From contig CAWDDB010000002.1 of NCBI GenBank assembly GCA_963800975.1, forward strand, positions 165,284 through 229,283: a stretch of 64,000 nt of DNA, written 5' to 3'. Shown in pieces: positions 40,618-49,658 of the stretch; within the stretch, counting starts at the first letter, position 1; each line of letters begins with the position of its first letter. Under the pieces are notes generated by a model. That model was not told the origin of the DNA. It saw only the letters and a program-made list of their open reading frames with translations, and made no database searches. Made by a program: the position numbers and the translations under genes. This DNA comes from JALYGY01 sp963800975 (lineage in GTDB: Bacteria > Actinomycetota > Rubrobacteria > Rubrobacterales > Rubrobacteraceae).

Positions 40618-41352
40618 ATGGCAAGTGTCGGGGAAAAGGTTCCGTACTTCGAGTTGCCGGATCAGCAGGGCTATCCCTGGAGCCTCTCCGGCGAGCTCGA
40701 GGTCGGATCGGTCGTGCTCGTCTTCTACCGGGGCGACTGGTCCCCCTACTGCAACGGACAGCTCGCCGTCTACGCGCGGCGCTTCGCGCAGTTCGAGCGG
40801 CGCGGGGCGCAGGTCGCGGGCGTCAGCGTCGACCCCCCGACCAACAACGCGCGGCTGGTCGGCAAGCTCAGGCTCCCCTTCCCGCTCCTGAGCGACCCTG
40901 GCGGCGAGCTCGCCAGGCGCCTCGAGTTGTGGGACAGGGATGACGCCGTTGCGAAGCCCGCGGTCCTCGTGCTCGACCGCTCGGGCGGGATCCGCTACCT
41001 CTACGCCGGCGGCGACCCCGCGGACCGCCCCGATGACGAGGAGGTCTTCAGGAGCTTGAGAGGGATCGACACCTCGATCGAACGCCTCACCGGGGGACCG
41101 GAGCTCGTGGTCTCCGGCGCGGAGGCCCGCCGCAATACCCTGCGTCGGGACAGGCCCCACATGGCGCTCGACCAGCTACTTACCTTTTATCAGGGAGCCA
41201 TGTCCGCGACCGGCATCCTCTCCGGCAGGTTCGGGGGGTGGGGCCGTTCGGGACGAAAGGCGGTGGGGGCGGCGAGCGGGTACGAGACGATGTTGCGCGC
41301 GTACCACGAGGCGCTGGAGGAGACCGCGCGGCTAGCTCGCCAGGAAGCCTGA
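40618..41352 (+). CDS. peroxiredoxin-like (AhpC/TSA) protein with one active-site Cys replaced
   Basis: 244 residues from ATG 40618. Thioredoxin fold: YFELPDQQGYPWSL, VVLVFYRGDWSPYCNGQL, GVSVDPPTNNARLV, FPLLSDP. The usual active site of this subfamily is W-C-P-Y-C; here the first Cys is Ser. A long C-terminal extension (residues 155-244) is unusual. It may have lost peroxidase activity or use the second Cys. A possible promoter (TTGCGC, 18 bases, TAATCT) lies about 35 bases upstream. Confidence 0.78.
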   Translation: MASVGEKVPYFELPDQQGYPWSLSGELEVGSVVLVFYRGDWSPYCNGQLAVYARRFAQFERRGAQVAGVSVDPPTNNARLVGKLRLPFPLLSDPGGELARRLELWDRDDAVAKPAVLVLDRSGGIRYLYAGGDPADRPDDEEVFRSLRGIDTSIERLTGGPELVVSGAEARRNTLRRDRPHMALDQLLTFYQGAMSATGILSGRFGGWGRSGRKAVGAASGYETMLRAYHEALEETARLARQEA

Positions 41353-41362
41353 CGCTACGAGG

Positions 41363-41782
41363 TCAGAACGCGTTCGTTGCCGCCGCTATGCCGGCGGCCA
41401 GGCACAGCACGGCGGCACCGAGCCCGCCGGCGGCGACGAACAGGATCCCCCGCAGCAGCGCGCCAGGGAATCCGCTCTTCTCCGGGAGCCTGCGGATCGC
41501 GGCCACGTACATGCCGCAGAACGATGCCAGCACGCAGACCCCGAACGCCGCCAGCGACAGGAGCGCCAGCGCGGGGTCGACGTAGAGATCCCTGTAGAGG
41601 ACGAGTACCACCACAAGGACCGCGGTGCTGACCGTGCTCAGGTGCTTGAAGACCTCGAAGTAGCCGCGCAACGCCTCCCTCTCGCGCCCTTCGTCTCGCG
41701 CCCCGCGCACCCAGAGCTGTCCGGCACGGTCGTCCGCGCCCCCCCCGTTGGCCGTACCCCTGTCCTCTTCCATATCGGCCAT
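41363..41782 (-). CDS. small integral membrane protein
   Basis: 139 residues from the ATG at 41782. A charged N-terminus (MADMEEDRGTANGGGADDR) and three hydrophobic segments (STVSTAVLVVVLVLY, LALLSLAAFGVCVLASF, FVAAGGLGAAVLCLAAGIAA). No family recognised. It is convergent with the peroxiredoxin-like gene and divergent from the sulfatase-fold gene. Confidence 0.6.
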   Translation of the reverse strand: MADMEEDRGTANGGGADDRAGQLWVRGARDEGREREALRGYFEVFKHLSTVSTAVLVVVLVLYRDLYVDPALALLSLAAFGVCVLASFCGMYVAAIRRLPEKSGFPGALLRGILFVAAGGLGAAVLCLAAGIAAATNAF

Positions 41783-41868
41783 TGTCGCACGGTGGCCGGG
41801 TTCCCGCGTGGTCCAGACGGCCGCGGCCAACTATAATCGCTAGCCTGGATGCTTCGGAGGAGCGGCGG

Positions 41869-43299
41869 GTGCGTAGAGGGCTGACGAGGCGGGACTTCCT
41901 GAAGGTCGCGGGCGCAGGCATCGCCGGGGCGACCCTGCTCGGCGGATGCGGTCCGGGCCCCGGCGGCAGCGACCGCGCGAACGTGGTCCTGGTGGTGGTG
42001 GACAGCCTCAGGAGGGACCACATCGGCGCCTACGCCAACCCCTGGATAAGTACCCCCAACCTCGACGCCCTAGCCCGGCAGAGCCTGCTCTTCGGGCGAG
42101 CCTACCCGGAGTCGCTTCCGACCATCTGCGCCAGGCGAGCCATCCACACAGGCTTCAGGACCTTCCCGTTCAAAGACAGGCCCGAAGAGCAGGAGAAGGC
42201 GCCCGCCTACGGTTGGCTCCCCATCCCCCCCTCGCAGGCCACGCTGGCCGAGACGCTCGAGGCCACGGGCTACCAGACCGCGCTCGTCACCGACACCTAC
42301 CACCAGTTCCGGCTTCCAATGGGCTTCGGCCGCGGGTTTATGACCTACGATTGGATCCGGGGCCAGGAGAACGACCGCTACAAACCCCCGCTGCCGGCCC
42401 CGGACGGGGAGATGCGCGAACGGTATCTCCTGCACGGGGAAGCCCACAAAGCCCGCCAGTACCTCGCCAACGTCAGCGGCAGGACGAAGGAGGAGGACTG
42501 GTTCGCCCCGAAGGTGTTTATCCGGGGGATGGAGCTCCTCGAAGGGGCGAGCAAGCGCGAGCCTTTCTTTCTGGTCGTCGACTGCTACGACCCGCACGAG
42601 CCCTGGGACCCGCCCGAGAAGTACAGCAGCCTCTACGACGACGCCTACGACGGGCCAGAGCCGTTTACCTCCCTTTACGGCCGCGACGACTACCTGACCG
42701 AGCGGCAGCTGCGCCGGATGCGGGCGCTCTACGCCGGGGAGGTGACCATGACGGACCGCTGGCTCGGCAACTTCCTGCAGAAGATGGCCGAATTGAACCT
42801 CTTCGAGACCACGCTCGTCGTCTTCCTGGCGGACCACGGCCACGCCCTCGGGGAGCACGGATACACCGGAAAGCCCCACTACGCGCTCTGGCCCGAGCTG
42901 ATCGACATCCCCTTCATGATCCGCCACCCCGCGGGCATCGCCGCGGGCCAGGAGAGCTCCTTCTACGCCTCGACCCACGACGTCGCCCCAACCATCCTGG
43001 GCTTCCTCGGCATAGAGCCGGCCGATCGGATGGAGGGCCAGGATCTCTCGGTGCTCTTCGACGGCAAGGGACTGGATCCGCGCCCGCACTTCACCCTGGG
43101 CTACAGCGATTTTGTCTGGACTCGGGACGAAGGGTACGCGATGTTCGGGCGCAACGACGGGGCGGACTCGAAGCTCTACGACCTGAGCGCGGACCCCCAG
43201 ATGAACAAAGACGTGGCCGGCGCCAACCCCGGCGTCGTCAAGAAGATGTTCGACGAGTACGTCGTCGGCGACGCAGGCGGCCCGCTCCCCACTTACTAG
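41869..43299 (+). CDS. Tat-exported lipoprotein of the sulfatase/alkaline-phosphatase fold
   Basis: 476 residues from GTG 41869, which has GGAGG 8 bases upstream. LTRRDFLKVAGAGIAGATLLGGC is a Tat signal with lipobox. Metal-site motifs VVVDSLRRDHIGAYAN, VDCYDPHEPWD and FLADHGHALGEHGYTGKPH fit the sulfatase family. At the nucleophile position it has TICAR where sulfatases have C/S-x-P-x-R, so Thr replaces the formylglycine precursor. It is therefore more likely a phosphatase or phosphodiesterase. Confidence 0.82.
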   Translation: MRRGLTRRDFLKVAGAGIAGATLLGGCGPGPGGSDRANVVLVVVDSLRRDHIGAYANPWISTPNLDALARQSLLFGRAYPESLPTICARRAIHTGFRTFPFKDRPEEQEKAPAYGWLPIPPSQATLAETLEATGYQTALVTDTYHQFRLPMGFGRGFMTYDWIRGQENDRYKPPLPAPDGEMRERYLLHGEAHKARQYLANVSGRTKEEDWFAPKVFIRGMELLEGASKREPFFLVVDCYDPHEPWDPPEKYSSLYDDAYDGPEPFTSLYGRDDYLTERQLRRMRALYAGEVTMTDRWLGNFLQKMAELNLFETTLVVFLADHGHALGEHGYTGKPHYALWPELIDIPFMIRHPAGIAAGQESSFYASTHDVAPTILGFLGIEPADRMEGQDLSVLFDGKGLDPRPHFTLGYSDFVWTRDEGYAMFGRNDGADSKLYDLSADPQMNKDVAGANPGVVKKMFDEYVVGDAGGPLPTY

Positions 43300-43436
43300 C
43301 ACCTGCTTCACGTCGAAGACGGCTCCTCGGCTTTCCGGAGCGAAAGAAGATGACAGCTGAAATGCGAGAGCCGGCGGAGCCTGCCCGAGCGGGACGACAA
43401 GCGTAGCGCACTGGCACCTCAGGTATATTCTTGGTC

Positions 43437-44444
43437 ATGGACGACCGTTCGCGGCCGGGGACTGTGCCCTTGCAACCGTTTTTCGACAGGGAGACGGGAC
43501 GGTTGCGCGCGCTGTGGCGGCTGCTCGTGCAGTTCATGGCCTACGCGCTTGCCGTTCCGCTTCTCGCCGGTCTGCTGGTACCCGCGTTGCTCCGATCTCC
43601 CGGCGCGGTCGCCGGGTCTCCGATGTTCCCGCTCGTCGCCAGCATGGCCGGGTTGGTGGGGGCGGTGCTTACCGTGTGGCTCGCGGGCCGCCTGCTCGAC
43701 GGGCGGTCCTTCGCGGACTTCGGGTTTCACCTGAACCGTTCGTGGTGGTTGGATCTCCTTTTCGGGATGGTACTCGGCGCGCTGCTCATGACGGGCGTGT
43801 TTCTGGTGCAGCTTGGCCTCGGGTGGATAACGGTCACGGGCACCTTCGTCTCCGGCCTGACCGGCGCGCCGTTCTGGCTTGCCGTGCTCGTCCCGGCCGC
43901 GGTCTTCCTGTGCGTAGGCTTCTACGAGGAGCTTGTCTCGCGCGGCTACCAGCTGCGCAACGCCGCAGAGGGGCTGAACCTTCCCGGCGTGGGTCCCCGC
44001 AACGCCGTTCTTGTGGCCTGGGCGCTGTCCTCGGCCTTCTTCGGGTTCCTCCACGCCGCCAACCCCAGCGCCACCCTGATGAGCACCGTCAACGTTGCCC
44101 TGGCCGGGTTGTTGCTCGGTTTCGGTTACGTGCTGACCGGCGAGCTCGCCATCCCCATCGGTTTGCACATCGCCTGGAACTTCTTCCAGGGCACGGTCTA
44201 CGGGTTCCCCGTGAGCGGGCTGAGCGTCGGGAGCGCGACTTTCCTGAAACTGGACCGCGGCGGCCCTGACCTCTGGACCGGCGGCTCCTTCGGGCCAGAG
44301 GGCGGGCTGATCGCCCCGGCGGCCATGGCCGTGGGGGTCTTGCTGATGGGGCTCTGGGTGCGCCTCCGCCGCGGCGAGGTCGGGGTCGACGCCCGGATCG
44401 CGCAGGGTCCAAAGCCGTCCCGTATCCGGGAGGAGCCATCCTGA
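43437..44444 (+). CDS. CPBP-family intramembrane metalloprotease
   Basis: 335 residues from ATG 43437. Eight or so membrane segments. The abortive-infection/CAAX-like motifs are EELVSRGYQLRN, FGFLHAANPSAT and GLHIAWNFFQG, which supply the Glu-Glu, His and His-Asn metal site. Bacterial members process bacteriocins or regulate membrane signalling; the substrate is unknown. TTG 43431 is an alternative start. Confidence 0.9.
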   Translation: MDDRSRPGTVPLQPFFDRETGRLRALWRLLVQFMAYALAVPLLAGLLVPALLRSPGAVAGSPMFPLVASMAGLVGAVLTVWLAGRLLDGRSFADFGFHLNRSWWLDLLFGMVLGALLMTGVFLVQLGLGWITVTGTFVSGLTGAPFWLAVLVPAAVFLCVGFYEELVSRGYQLRNAAEGLNLPGVGPRNAVLVAWALSSAFFGFLHAANPSATLMSTVNVALAGLLLGFGYVLTGELAIPIGLHIAWNFFQGTVYGFPVSGLSVGSATFLKLDRGGPDLWTGGSFGPEGGLIAPAAMAVGVLLMGLWVRLRRGEVGVDARIAQGPKPSRIREEPS

Positions 44445-44487
44445 CCAGCGAGGGCCGCTCCGATGCGACCTTCCCGGCCGGGTCGCG

Positions 44488-45291
44488 ATGACCGAAGCTC
44501 CTCTACGCTTCGTCACGTTCCTAGCCCCGAACATGACCGGCGTGTACCGATTCGTGGCCGACTACGTCGGGCGGAGGCTCGGGCGCACGACTGAGTTGAG
44601 CGTCGGCTCCTCCTTCGACCAGTTCGCCGCCGGGGAGGCCGACGTCGGCTTTATCTGCGGCCTGCCCTACGTGCACCTCGCCCGCGAACCGCACCCGCCG
44701 GTCGAGTTGCTGGCCGCGCCGGTGTTACACGGCGAACGGTACCGGGACAGGCCCATCTACTTCTCCGACGTCATCGTCCAAGCGGGCAGTCCCTGCCGGT
44801 CCTTCTCGGACCTGAGGGGCCACTCATGGGCCTACAACGACCCGGATTCGCACTCGGGTTACAACGTGACCAGATATCGGCTGGTGCGCATGGGCGAGAC
44901 GCGCGGCTTCTTCGGGAGGGTGGTGGAAGCGGGGTCTCACCAGAAGTCCATCCGCATGGTCTGCGACGGCGAGGTAGACGCTTCGGCGATCGATTCCCAG
45001 GTGCTGGCCGTCGAGCTACGCGACCGCCCGAGCCTGGGCGAGCGCCTGAAGGTGATCGACACGCTGGGCCCGGTGAGTATACACCCCGTCGTAGCCGCGA
45101 GCCGGCTGCCGGAAGATCTCAAGGCCGGCGTGAGGGCCGCGCTGCTGCAGATGGCCCGCTCCCCGGCAGCCAGGACCGAGCTCGACCGCGGCCTCGTCGA
45201 CCGTTTCGTTCCCGTCGCCGACGAGACCTACGACGACGTCAGGGCCATGCTGGTTGCTTGCGAAAAAGCAAACTTCATGACCCTGCGCTAG
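44488..45291 (+). CDS. PhnD-like phosphonate/phosphite-type substrate-binding protein without signal peptide
   Basis: 267 residues. RFVTFLAPNMTGVYRFVADYV, EADVGFICGLPYV, WAYNDPDSHSGYNVTRYRL and VDASAIDSQVLAV are the type 2 periplasmic-binding motifs of the PhnD family. There is no export signal and no ABC partner gene adjacent. It may act in the cytosol or be a regulator-like orphan. Substrate unknown. Confidence 0.82.
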   Translation: MTEAPLRFVTFLAPNMTGVYRFVADYVGRRLGRTTELSVGSSFDQFAAGEADVGFICGLPYVHLAREPHPPVELLAAPVLHGERYRDRPIYFSDVIVQAGSPCRSFSDLRGHSWAYNDPDSHSGYNVTRYRLVRMGETRGFFGRVVEAGSHQKSIRMVCDGEVDASAIDSQVLAVELRDRPSLGERLKVIDTLGPVSIHPVVAASRLPEDLKAGVRAALLQMARSPAARTELDRGLVDRFVPVADETYDDVRAMLVACEKANFMTLR

Positions 45292-45319
45292 GGACGGCGC
45301 GGGGCGCCGGGATCTCGGT

Positions 45320-45778
45320 CTAGCCGCGATCCACCTTCTCATCTGCCCGATCCAGGCCGAACGCGTGGTCGAGCGAAAGGCCCCCGGGACCGGCCAGCAG
45401 GATCACGACGAACCCCGCAATCAGGGCGAGGTCGAGCTCGGCGCCGGCCCCGGCTTGCGGGGGAGCGATGAGTCCCACGTTGACCTTCACGAGCAGGATC
45501 GCGACGGCGAGGTTGATCGTGAGAAGGAGGGCGGCCAGGCGCGAGAACAAACCAACGATGAGCAGGATGCCACCGACGAGCTCGACGAAAGTCACCACGA
45601 AACCCATGAGGATCGGCAGGGGTACGCCAAGCTCCGCGAGGAACTGGCCGAAGTTCGCCGGACCTCCCACAAGCTTCTGCCACCCGTGGGCGGCCATGAT
45701 CGTCCCGACTATCAGACGCACCACGAGCGGGGCCAGCCCCGCGAGCCGATCCAGCGGCGAGAGTGCCAGCGTTCTCAT
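45320..45778 (-). CDS. DoxX-family membrane protein
   Basis: 152 residues, four transmembrane helices. LAPLVVRLIVGTIMAAHGWQKL is the DoxX start, followed by FVVTFVELVGGILLIVGLFSRLAALLL. AAAGGAGACACG is upstream of the ATG. DoxX proteins occur with thiosulfate or thiol-stress systems in actinobacteria; role here unknown. Confidence 0.88.
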   Translation of the reverse strand: MRTLALSPLDRLAGLAPLVVRLIVGTIMAAHGWQKLVGGPANFGQFLAELGVPLPILMGFVVTFVELVGGILLIVGLFSRLAALLLTINLAVAILLVKVNVGLIAPPQAGAGAELDLALIAGFVVILLAGPGGLSLDHAFGLDRADEKVDRG

Positions 45779-45914
45779 TTCGTGTCTCCTTTCGGCCGGG
45801 CGTTTTTGCCTGCTCCGTTAAGACGGTTTATACGCACCAGAAGGTGAACCGGACGACCACAGCGCAGAAAAGCTCCGAGGGTTCAGGCACCAACCCCAGA
45901 ACTCGCTTCCCTGG

Positions 45915-47291
45915 TCAACGCGGGGGCTGTGCCTCGTCTTCGTCGTAGAGCTTCGAGGTGTCGGGGCGTGTTAGGAGGTCGAGGATCCAGTCCACCAGCA
46001 CGCGCGTCCGGTTCACGTTGTGCCCGAGCTCGTAGAGGTAGACCATCCTCCAGATGATGGCCCCGAGGCGGCCGCTGATCTTCACGCCCATGATGTCGGT
46101 GAGCGCGCTCTCGCCGCCCAGGTCGACTAGCTGACCAAGCGGCCGGTAGCGAAACGGTACAAGCTGCTCCGCCCCTCCTATTCCCCGGACCTCCGAGGCC
46201 AGGTTGCGGGCGGCGACGACGCCTTGCTGCTCGGCGGCCTGGGCGAGCGCGGGGACCGGAGGGCCGTCGCAGTCCACGAAGACCGAGTCGCCGATGGCAT
46301 AAACCTCAGGCCTGTCCTTCACGCGCAGGTGCTCGTCCACTACGATGCGCCCGCGTTTGTCCTTTTCGACGTCCAGCCCGGCGACCAGGGTACCCGGGTC
46401 GATGCCGGCGGCCCAGACCACGGTGCGGGCGGGGATGTCGCGGCCGCTAGTGAGCGAGATGCCGTCGGGCCGTACCTCCGTGACCTTGGCGTCGTTCACG
46501 ACCTCTACCCGCCGGGAGGCGAGCCTGCGCTGTGCGGCGTGGGCCAGCGCGGGGTCTATGCCCTTGAGTATGCGATCTCCCGCGTCCACGAGGACGAGGC
46601 GCACGCGGTCGAAGTCCACGTTCGGGTAGTCCCCTTTGAGGACGTCGAAGATCAGGTCGTTCGTGTCGGCGGCCGCCTCGACGCCCGTAGGCCCCCCGCC
46701 GACGAAGACGAACGTCAGCAGGTCGTCGGGGGCCTCCGTCCCGAGCCGCTCGGCATCCTCGAAGCTGTCTATGACTGTGTTTCGAACCCTCAGCGCGTCT
46801 CGCAGACCCTTGAGATTGACCGAGTGTTCCTGGGCGCCGGGTGTGCCGAAGTAGGCGGTTCGGCTGCCGGGGGCGAGGACAAGGTAGTCGTATGCGAAGG
46901 CTCCCTCCTCCCTGGTCTCCACCTGCCGAGCCCCGAAGTCCACGCTAGTCGCCTCGGCTTGAAAGAACTCAGCCCCGAGGGGTTGGATCCGACGCCGGAT
47001 CGATTGCGCTATGTGGCGCACCTCGATGTTCCCCGAGATGACCGAGGGAACCATCGGCCAGAACGTCGTGAAGTTGACCCGGTCCATGAGCGCCACGCCC
47101 ACGTCCGGATCGCCTTTAAGCTCCTCCACCAGCTTCTCCACCAAGGCGAGTCCCCCGAAACCACCCCCCACGATGAGGACCTTCCTGCGGGCGCGCGAGT
47201 ATCGGGTGCTCAGGGGCGTCGGCCGCCGCAAGGCCCGGTACGCCACCGCCCCACCGGCTAGCCCCGCGACCGCCGCCAGTTTCCTTCTCAT
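45915..47291 (-). CDS. type II NADH:quinone oxidoreductase-like FAD protein (NDH-2)
   Basis: 458 residues. N-terminal hydrophobic anchor (RRKLAAVAGLAGGAVAYRALRR), FAD-binding KVLIVGGGFGGLALVEKLV, NAD-binding TFVFVGGGPTGVEAAADTND and the C-terminal FAD loop VYAIGDSVFVD. A final membrane-contact segment (GRLGAIIWRMVYLYELGHNVNRTRVLVDWILD) is typical of NDH-2. It would pass electrons from NADH to quinone without pumping protons. Confidence 0.9.
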   Translation of the reverse strand: MRRKLAAVAGLAGGAVAYRALRRPTPLSTRYSRARRKVLIVGGGFGGLALVEKLVEELKGDPDVGVALMDRVNFTTFWPMVPSVISGNIEVRHIAQSIRRRIQPLGAEFFQAEATSVDFGARQVETREEGAFAYDYLVLAPGSRTAYFGTPGAQEHSVNLKGLRDALRVRNTVIDSFEDAERLGTEAPDDLLTFVFVGGGPTGVEAAADTNDLIFDVLKGDYPNVDFDRVRLVLVDAGDRILKGIDPALAHAAQRRLASRRVEVVNDAKVTEVRPDGISLTSGRDIPARTVVWAAGIDPGTLVAGLDVEKDKRGRIVVDEHLRVKDRPEVYAIGDSVFVDCDGPPVPALAQAAEQQGVVAARNLASEVRGIGGAEQLVPFRYRPLGQLVDLGGESALTDIMGVKISGRLGAIIWRMVYLYELGHNVNRTRVLVDWILDLLTRPDTSKLYDEDEAQPPR

Positions 47292-47542
47292 AAGATGCGG
47301 CTCCTCCGCTAATCGCCAACTGCAAATAGCAATCTACCCGAAAACCGGTCAACTCGTCGACACCTCGGAGTTCTCGCCACCGAGAAAGGTGGTTGCACCT
47401 TAGGCGCTCTCAATGGGTCGGCCTACCGGCCGGCCAGCCAAGGCCCTGACGGCGGGGCGCCCGGCCGACAGGCAGAGATGCTGACAAGGCGCAAACCGAT
47501 GCGCTAGGCTACGAGGTGTAAGCAGCGTCGGGGGCATCTCGC

Positions 47543-48772
47543 TTGGGTATCGTCGTCCAGAAGTATGGCGGAAGCTCGGTGGCCACCGCCGAGCACATAA
47601 GGGCTGTGGCAGACAAGGTGGGCCTTGCTCGCGAGTCGGGCCTGGACCTCGTCGTGGTCGTATCGGCGATGGGCAAGACCACGGACAGGCTCCTGAGGCT
47701 GGCCGGCGAGGTGAGCCGGGACCCCTCTCCGCGCGAGATAGATCAGCTACTCTCCACCGGCGAGGAGCAGTCGGTGGCGTTGCTCGCGATGGCGCTGCAC
47801 GATCGGGGCGTCGCAGCGGTCTCGCTCACGGGTCCGCAGGCGGGGATGACGGTAACGGGGAGCTACGGCTCGGGGGTTATCTCGGAGATCAGGCCCGAGC
47901 GGATACACAGATTGCTCAACGAAGGCCAGGTCGTCATAGTCGCCGGCTTCCAGGGGATGAACGCCCTGGGCGACGTCATCACGCTCGGGCGCGGCGGCTC
48001 CGACACGACGGCCGTCGCGCTCGCGGCGGCGATAAAGGCGGAGCGGTGCGAGATCTACACCGACGTGGACGGCATCTACACAGCCGACCCCCGAATAGTG
48101 GAGCGAACAAGACGGATAGGCGTGATCTCGTCTGAGGAGATGGCCGAGATGTCGTGGCGCGGGGCGAAGGTGATGCACCCACGCGCCGTGGAGCTCGGCG
48201 CCCTCTACGGCGTCGAGATACACGTCCGGTCTTCCTTCGCTGAGGGACCGGGCACCGTCATAACGGGAGGAGAAGACTTGGAACACCTGGAGACGCGCGA
48301 GACCCTGGCCGGCATCGTCCACGACCTCGACGTCTCGCGGGTGACCCTCAACGGCATCCGCACCGGGCCTGGCACGCTCAGCCGCGTCTTCGCGCCCCTG
48401 GCCGAGCGTGGCATCTCGGTGGACGTCATAGTCGAGAGCGGCGTCAAGGAGGGGGGGGCGGACGTAGCTTTTACCGTGCGGCGCGCGGACTTCGAGGAGG
48501 CGAGGAGGCTCGCGGGCGAGGTAGCTTACTCTCTAGGCGGCGTGGTCGAGGGAGAGGAGCAACTCGGCAAGGTGTCGGTCGTCGGGACGGGGATGCTGAA
48601 CAGGCCCGGTTACGCCGCCCGCATGTTCGCCTCGCTCGGGGAGGCAGGCATCCCGATAAGGATGGTCTCGACCTCCGAGATACAGGTCACGTGCGTATTG
48701 CCCGCAGAACGGGTAGAAGAGGCGGTAAGGGTTTTGCACAGGGACTTCGAGCTGGAGGAGAGAGATGTTTAG
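47543..48772 (+). CDS. lysC: aspartate kinase
   Basis: 409 residues; TTG start. VVQKYGGSSVATAEHIR is the kinase signature; GRGGSDTTAVALAAAIKAERCEIYTDVDGIYTADPR is the substrate/ATP region; two ACT domains follow from about residue 265 (VTLNGIRTGPGTLSRVFAPL and VSVVGTGMLNRPGYAARMF) and should bind Lys or Thr for feedback control. First step of the aspartate pathway; it overlaps dapA by 8 bases. Confidence 0.95.
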   Translation: MGIVVQKYGGSSVATAEHIRAVADKVGLARESGLDLVVVVSAMGKTTDRLLRLAGEVSRDPSPREIDQLLSTGEEQSVALLAMALHDRGVAAVSLTGPQAGMTVTGSYGSGVISEIRPERIHRLLNEGQVVIVAGFQGMNALGDVITLGRGGSDTTAVALAAAIKAERCEIYTDVDGIYTADPRIVERTRRIGVISSEEMAEMSWRGAKVMHPRAVELGALYGVEIHVRSSFAEGPGTVITGGEDLEHLETRETLAGIVHDLDVSRVTLNGIRTGPGTLSRVFAPLAERGISVDVIVESGVKEGGADVAFTVRRADFEEARRLAGEVAYSLGGVVEGEEQLGKVSVVGTGMLNRPGYAARMFASLGEAGIPIRMVSTSEIQVTCVLPAERVEEAVRVLHRDFELEERDV

Positions 48773-49658
48773 CGGAACGTTCACTGCCCTCGTCACGCCT
48801 TTCAGGAACGGCGAGGTGGATGTCGAGGCGCTGGAGGGGATGATCGAGTTCCAGATCCAGCACGGGGTGAGCGGGCTAGTCCCCTGCGGCACCACCGGCG
48901 AGACGCCGGCGATGAGCGAGGCCGAGGATCGCCTCGTGGTCGGGACCGTCGTGCGGGTCGCCGACGGCAGGGTTCCGATCATAGCCGGCACCGGCTCCAA
49001 CAGCACGGACATGGCGATCAAGTACACGAAGATGGCCGAGGAGGTCGGCGCCGACGCCTCGCTGCAGGTCGCCCCCTACTACAACAAGCCGACGCAGGAG
49101 GGCCTCTACAGGCACTTCGAGGCGGTAGCGGAGAGCACGAGGCTGCCGCTCGTTCTGTACAACATCCCCGGCAGGACGGGCGTTACGATCTCGGCCGAGA
49201 CCATGGCCAGGCTCGCCGAGGTCCCCAACGTGGTGGGGGTCAAGGACTCGACCCTGTCCATGAACATGATCGCCGACATCATAAGCCTCTGCGGCGACGA
49301 CTTCGCCGTCCTTTCGGGCGACGATCCCATGACCCTCCCCCTCGTCTCGCTCGGGGGGCGCGGCGTGATCTCCGTCGCCTCGAACGTAGCCCCTGGCGCC
49401 GTCTCGGACATGGTGAAGGCCCTGCTGGACGGCGAGTGGGAGCGCGGTCGCGAGCTCCACTACGAGCTCCTGCCCCTGTTCCGCGCGCTCTTCCTCGAGA
49501 CCAACCCCATCCCCGTCAAGACCGCTGCGTCCCTGCTTGGGCTGTGCAGCGACGAGATGCGCCTCCCGCTCGTTCCGATGCAAGACGACAACTTGCGCAC
49601 CCTGCAACAGACCCTGGACCGCTCCGCCCACCTCCTGCCCACCCCGGAAGAGGTGTGA
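48765..49658 (+). CDS. dapA: 4-hydroxy-tetrahydrodipicolinate synthase
   Basis: 297 residues. TALVTPF start, PCGTTGETPAMS, VAPYYNKPTQEG, LYNIPGRTGV with the catalytic Tyr, and VGVKDSTLSMN with the Schiff-base Lys. It condenses pyruvate with aspartate semialdehyde. It sits between lysC and dapB with overlaps on both sides, so the three are co-translated. Confidence 0.96.
   Translation: MFSGTFTALVTPFRNGEVDVEALEGMIEFQIQHGVSGLVPCGTTGETPAMSEAEDRLVVGTVVRVADGRVPIIAGTGSNSTDMAIKYTKMAEEVGADASLQVAPYYNKPTQEGLYRHFEAVAESTRLPLVLYNIPGRTGVTISAETMARLAEVPNVVGVKDSTLSMNMIADIISLCGDDFAVLSGDDPMTLPLVSLGGRGVISVASNVAPGAVSDMVKALLDGEWERGRELHYELLPLFRALFLETNPIPVKTAASLLGLCSDEMRLPLVPMQDDNLRTLQQTLDRSAHLLPTPEEV

Noticed and set aside
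46224..47261. Long plus-strand open frame opposite the NDH-2 gene
   Set aside because: Antisense shadow of a conserved FAD enzyme; no family resemblance.
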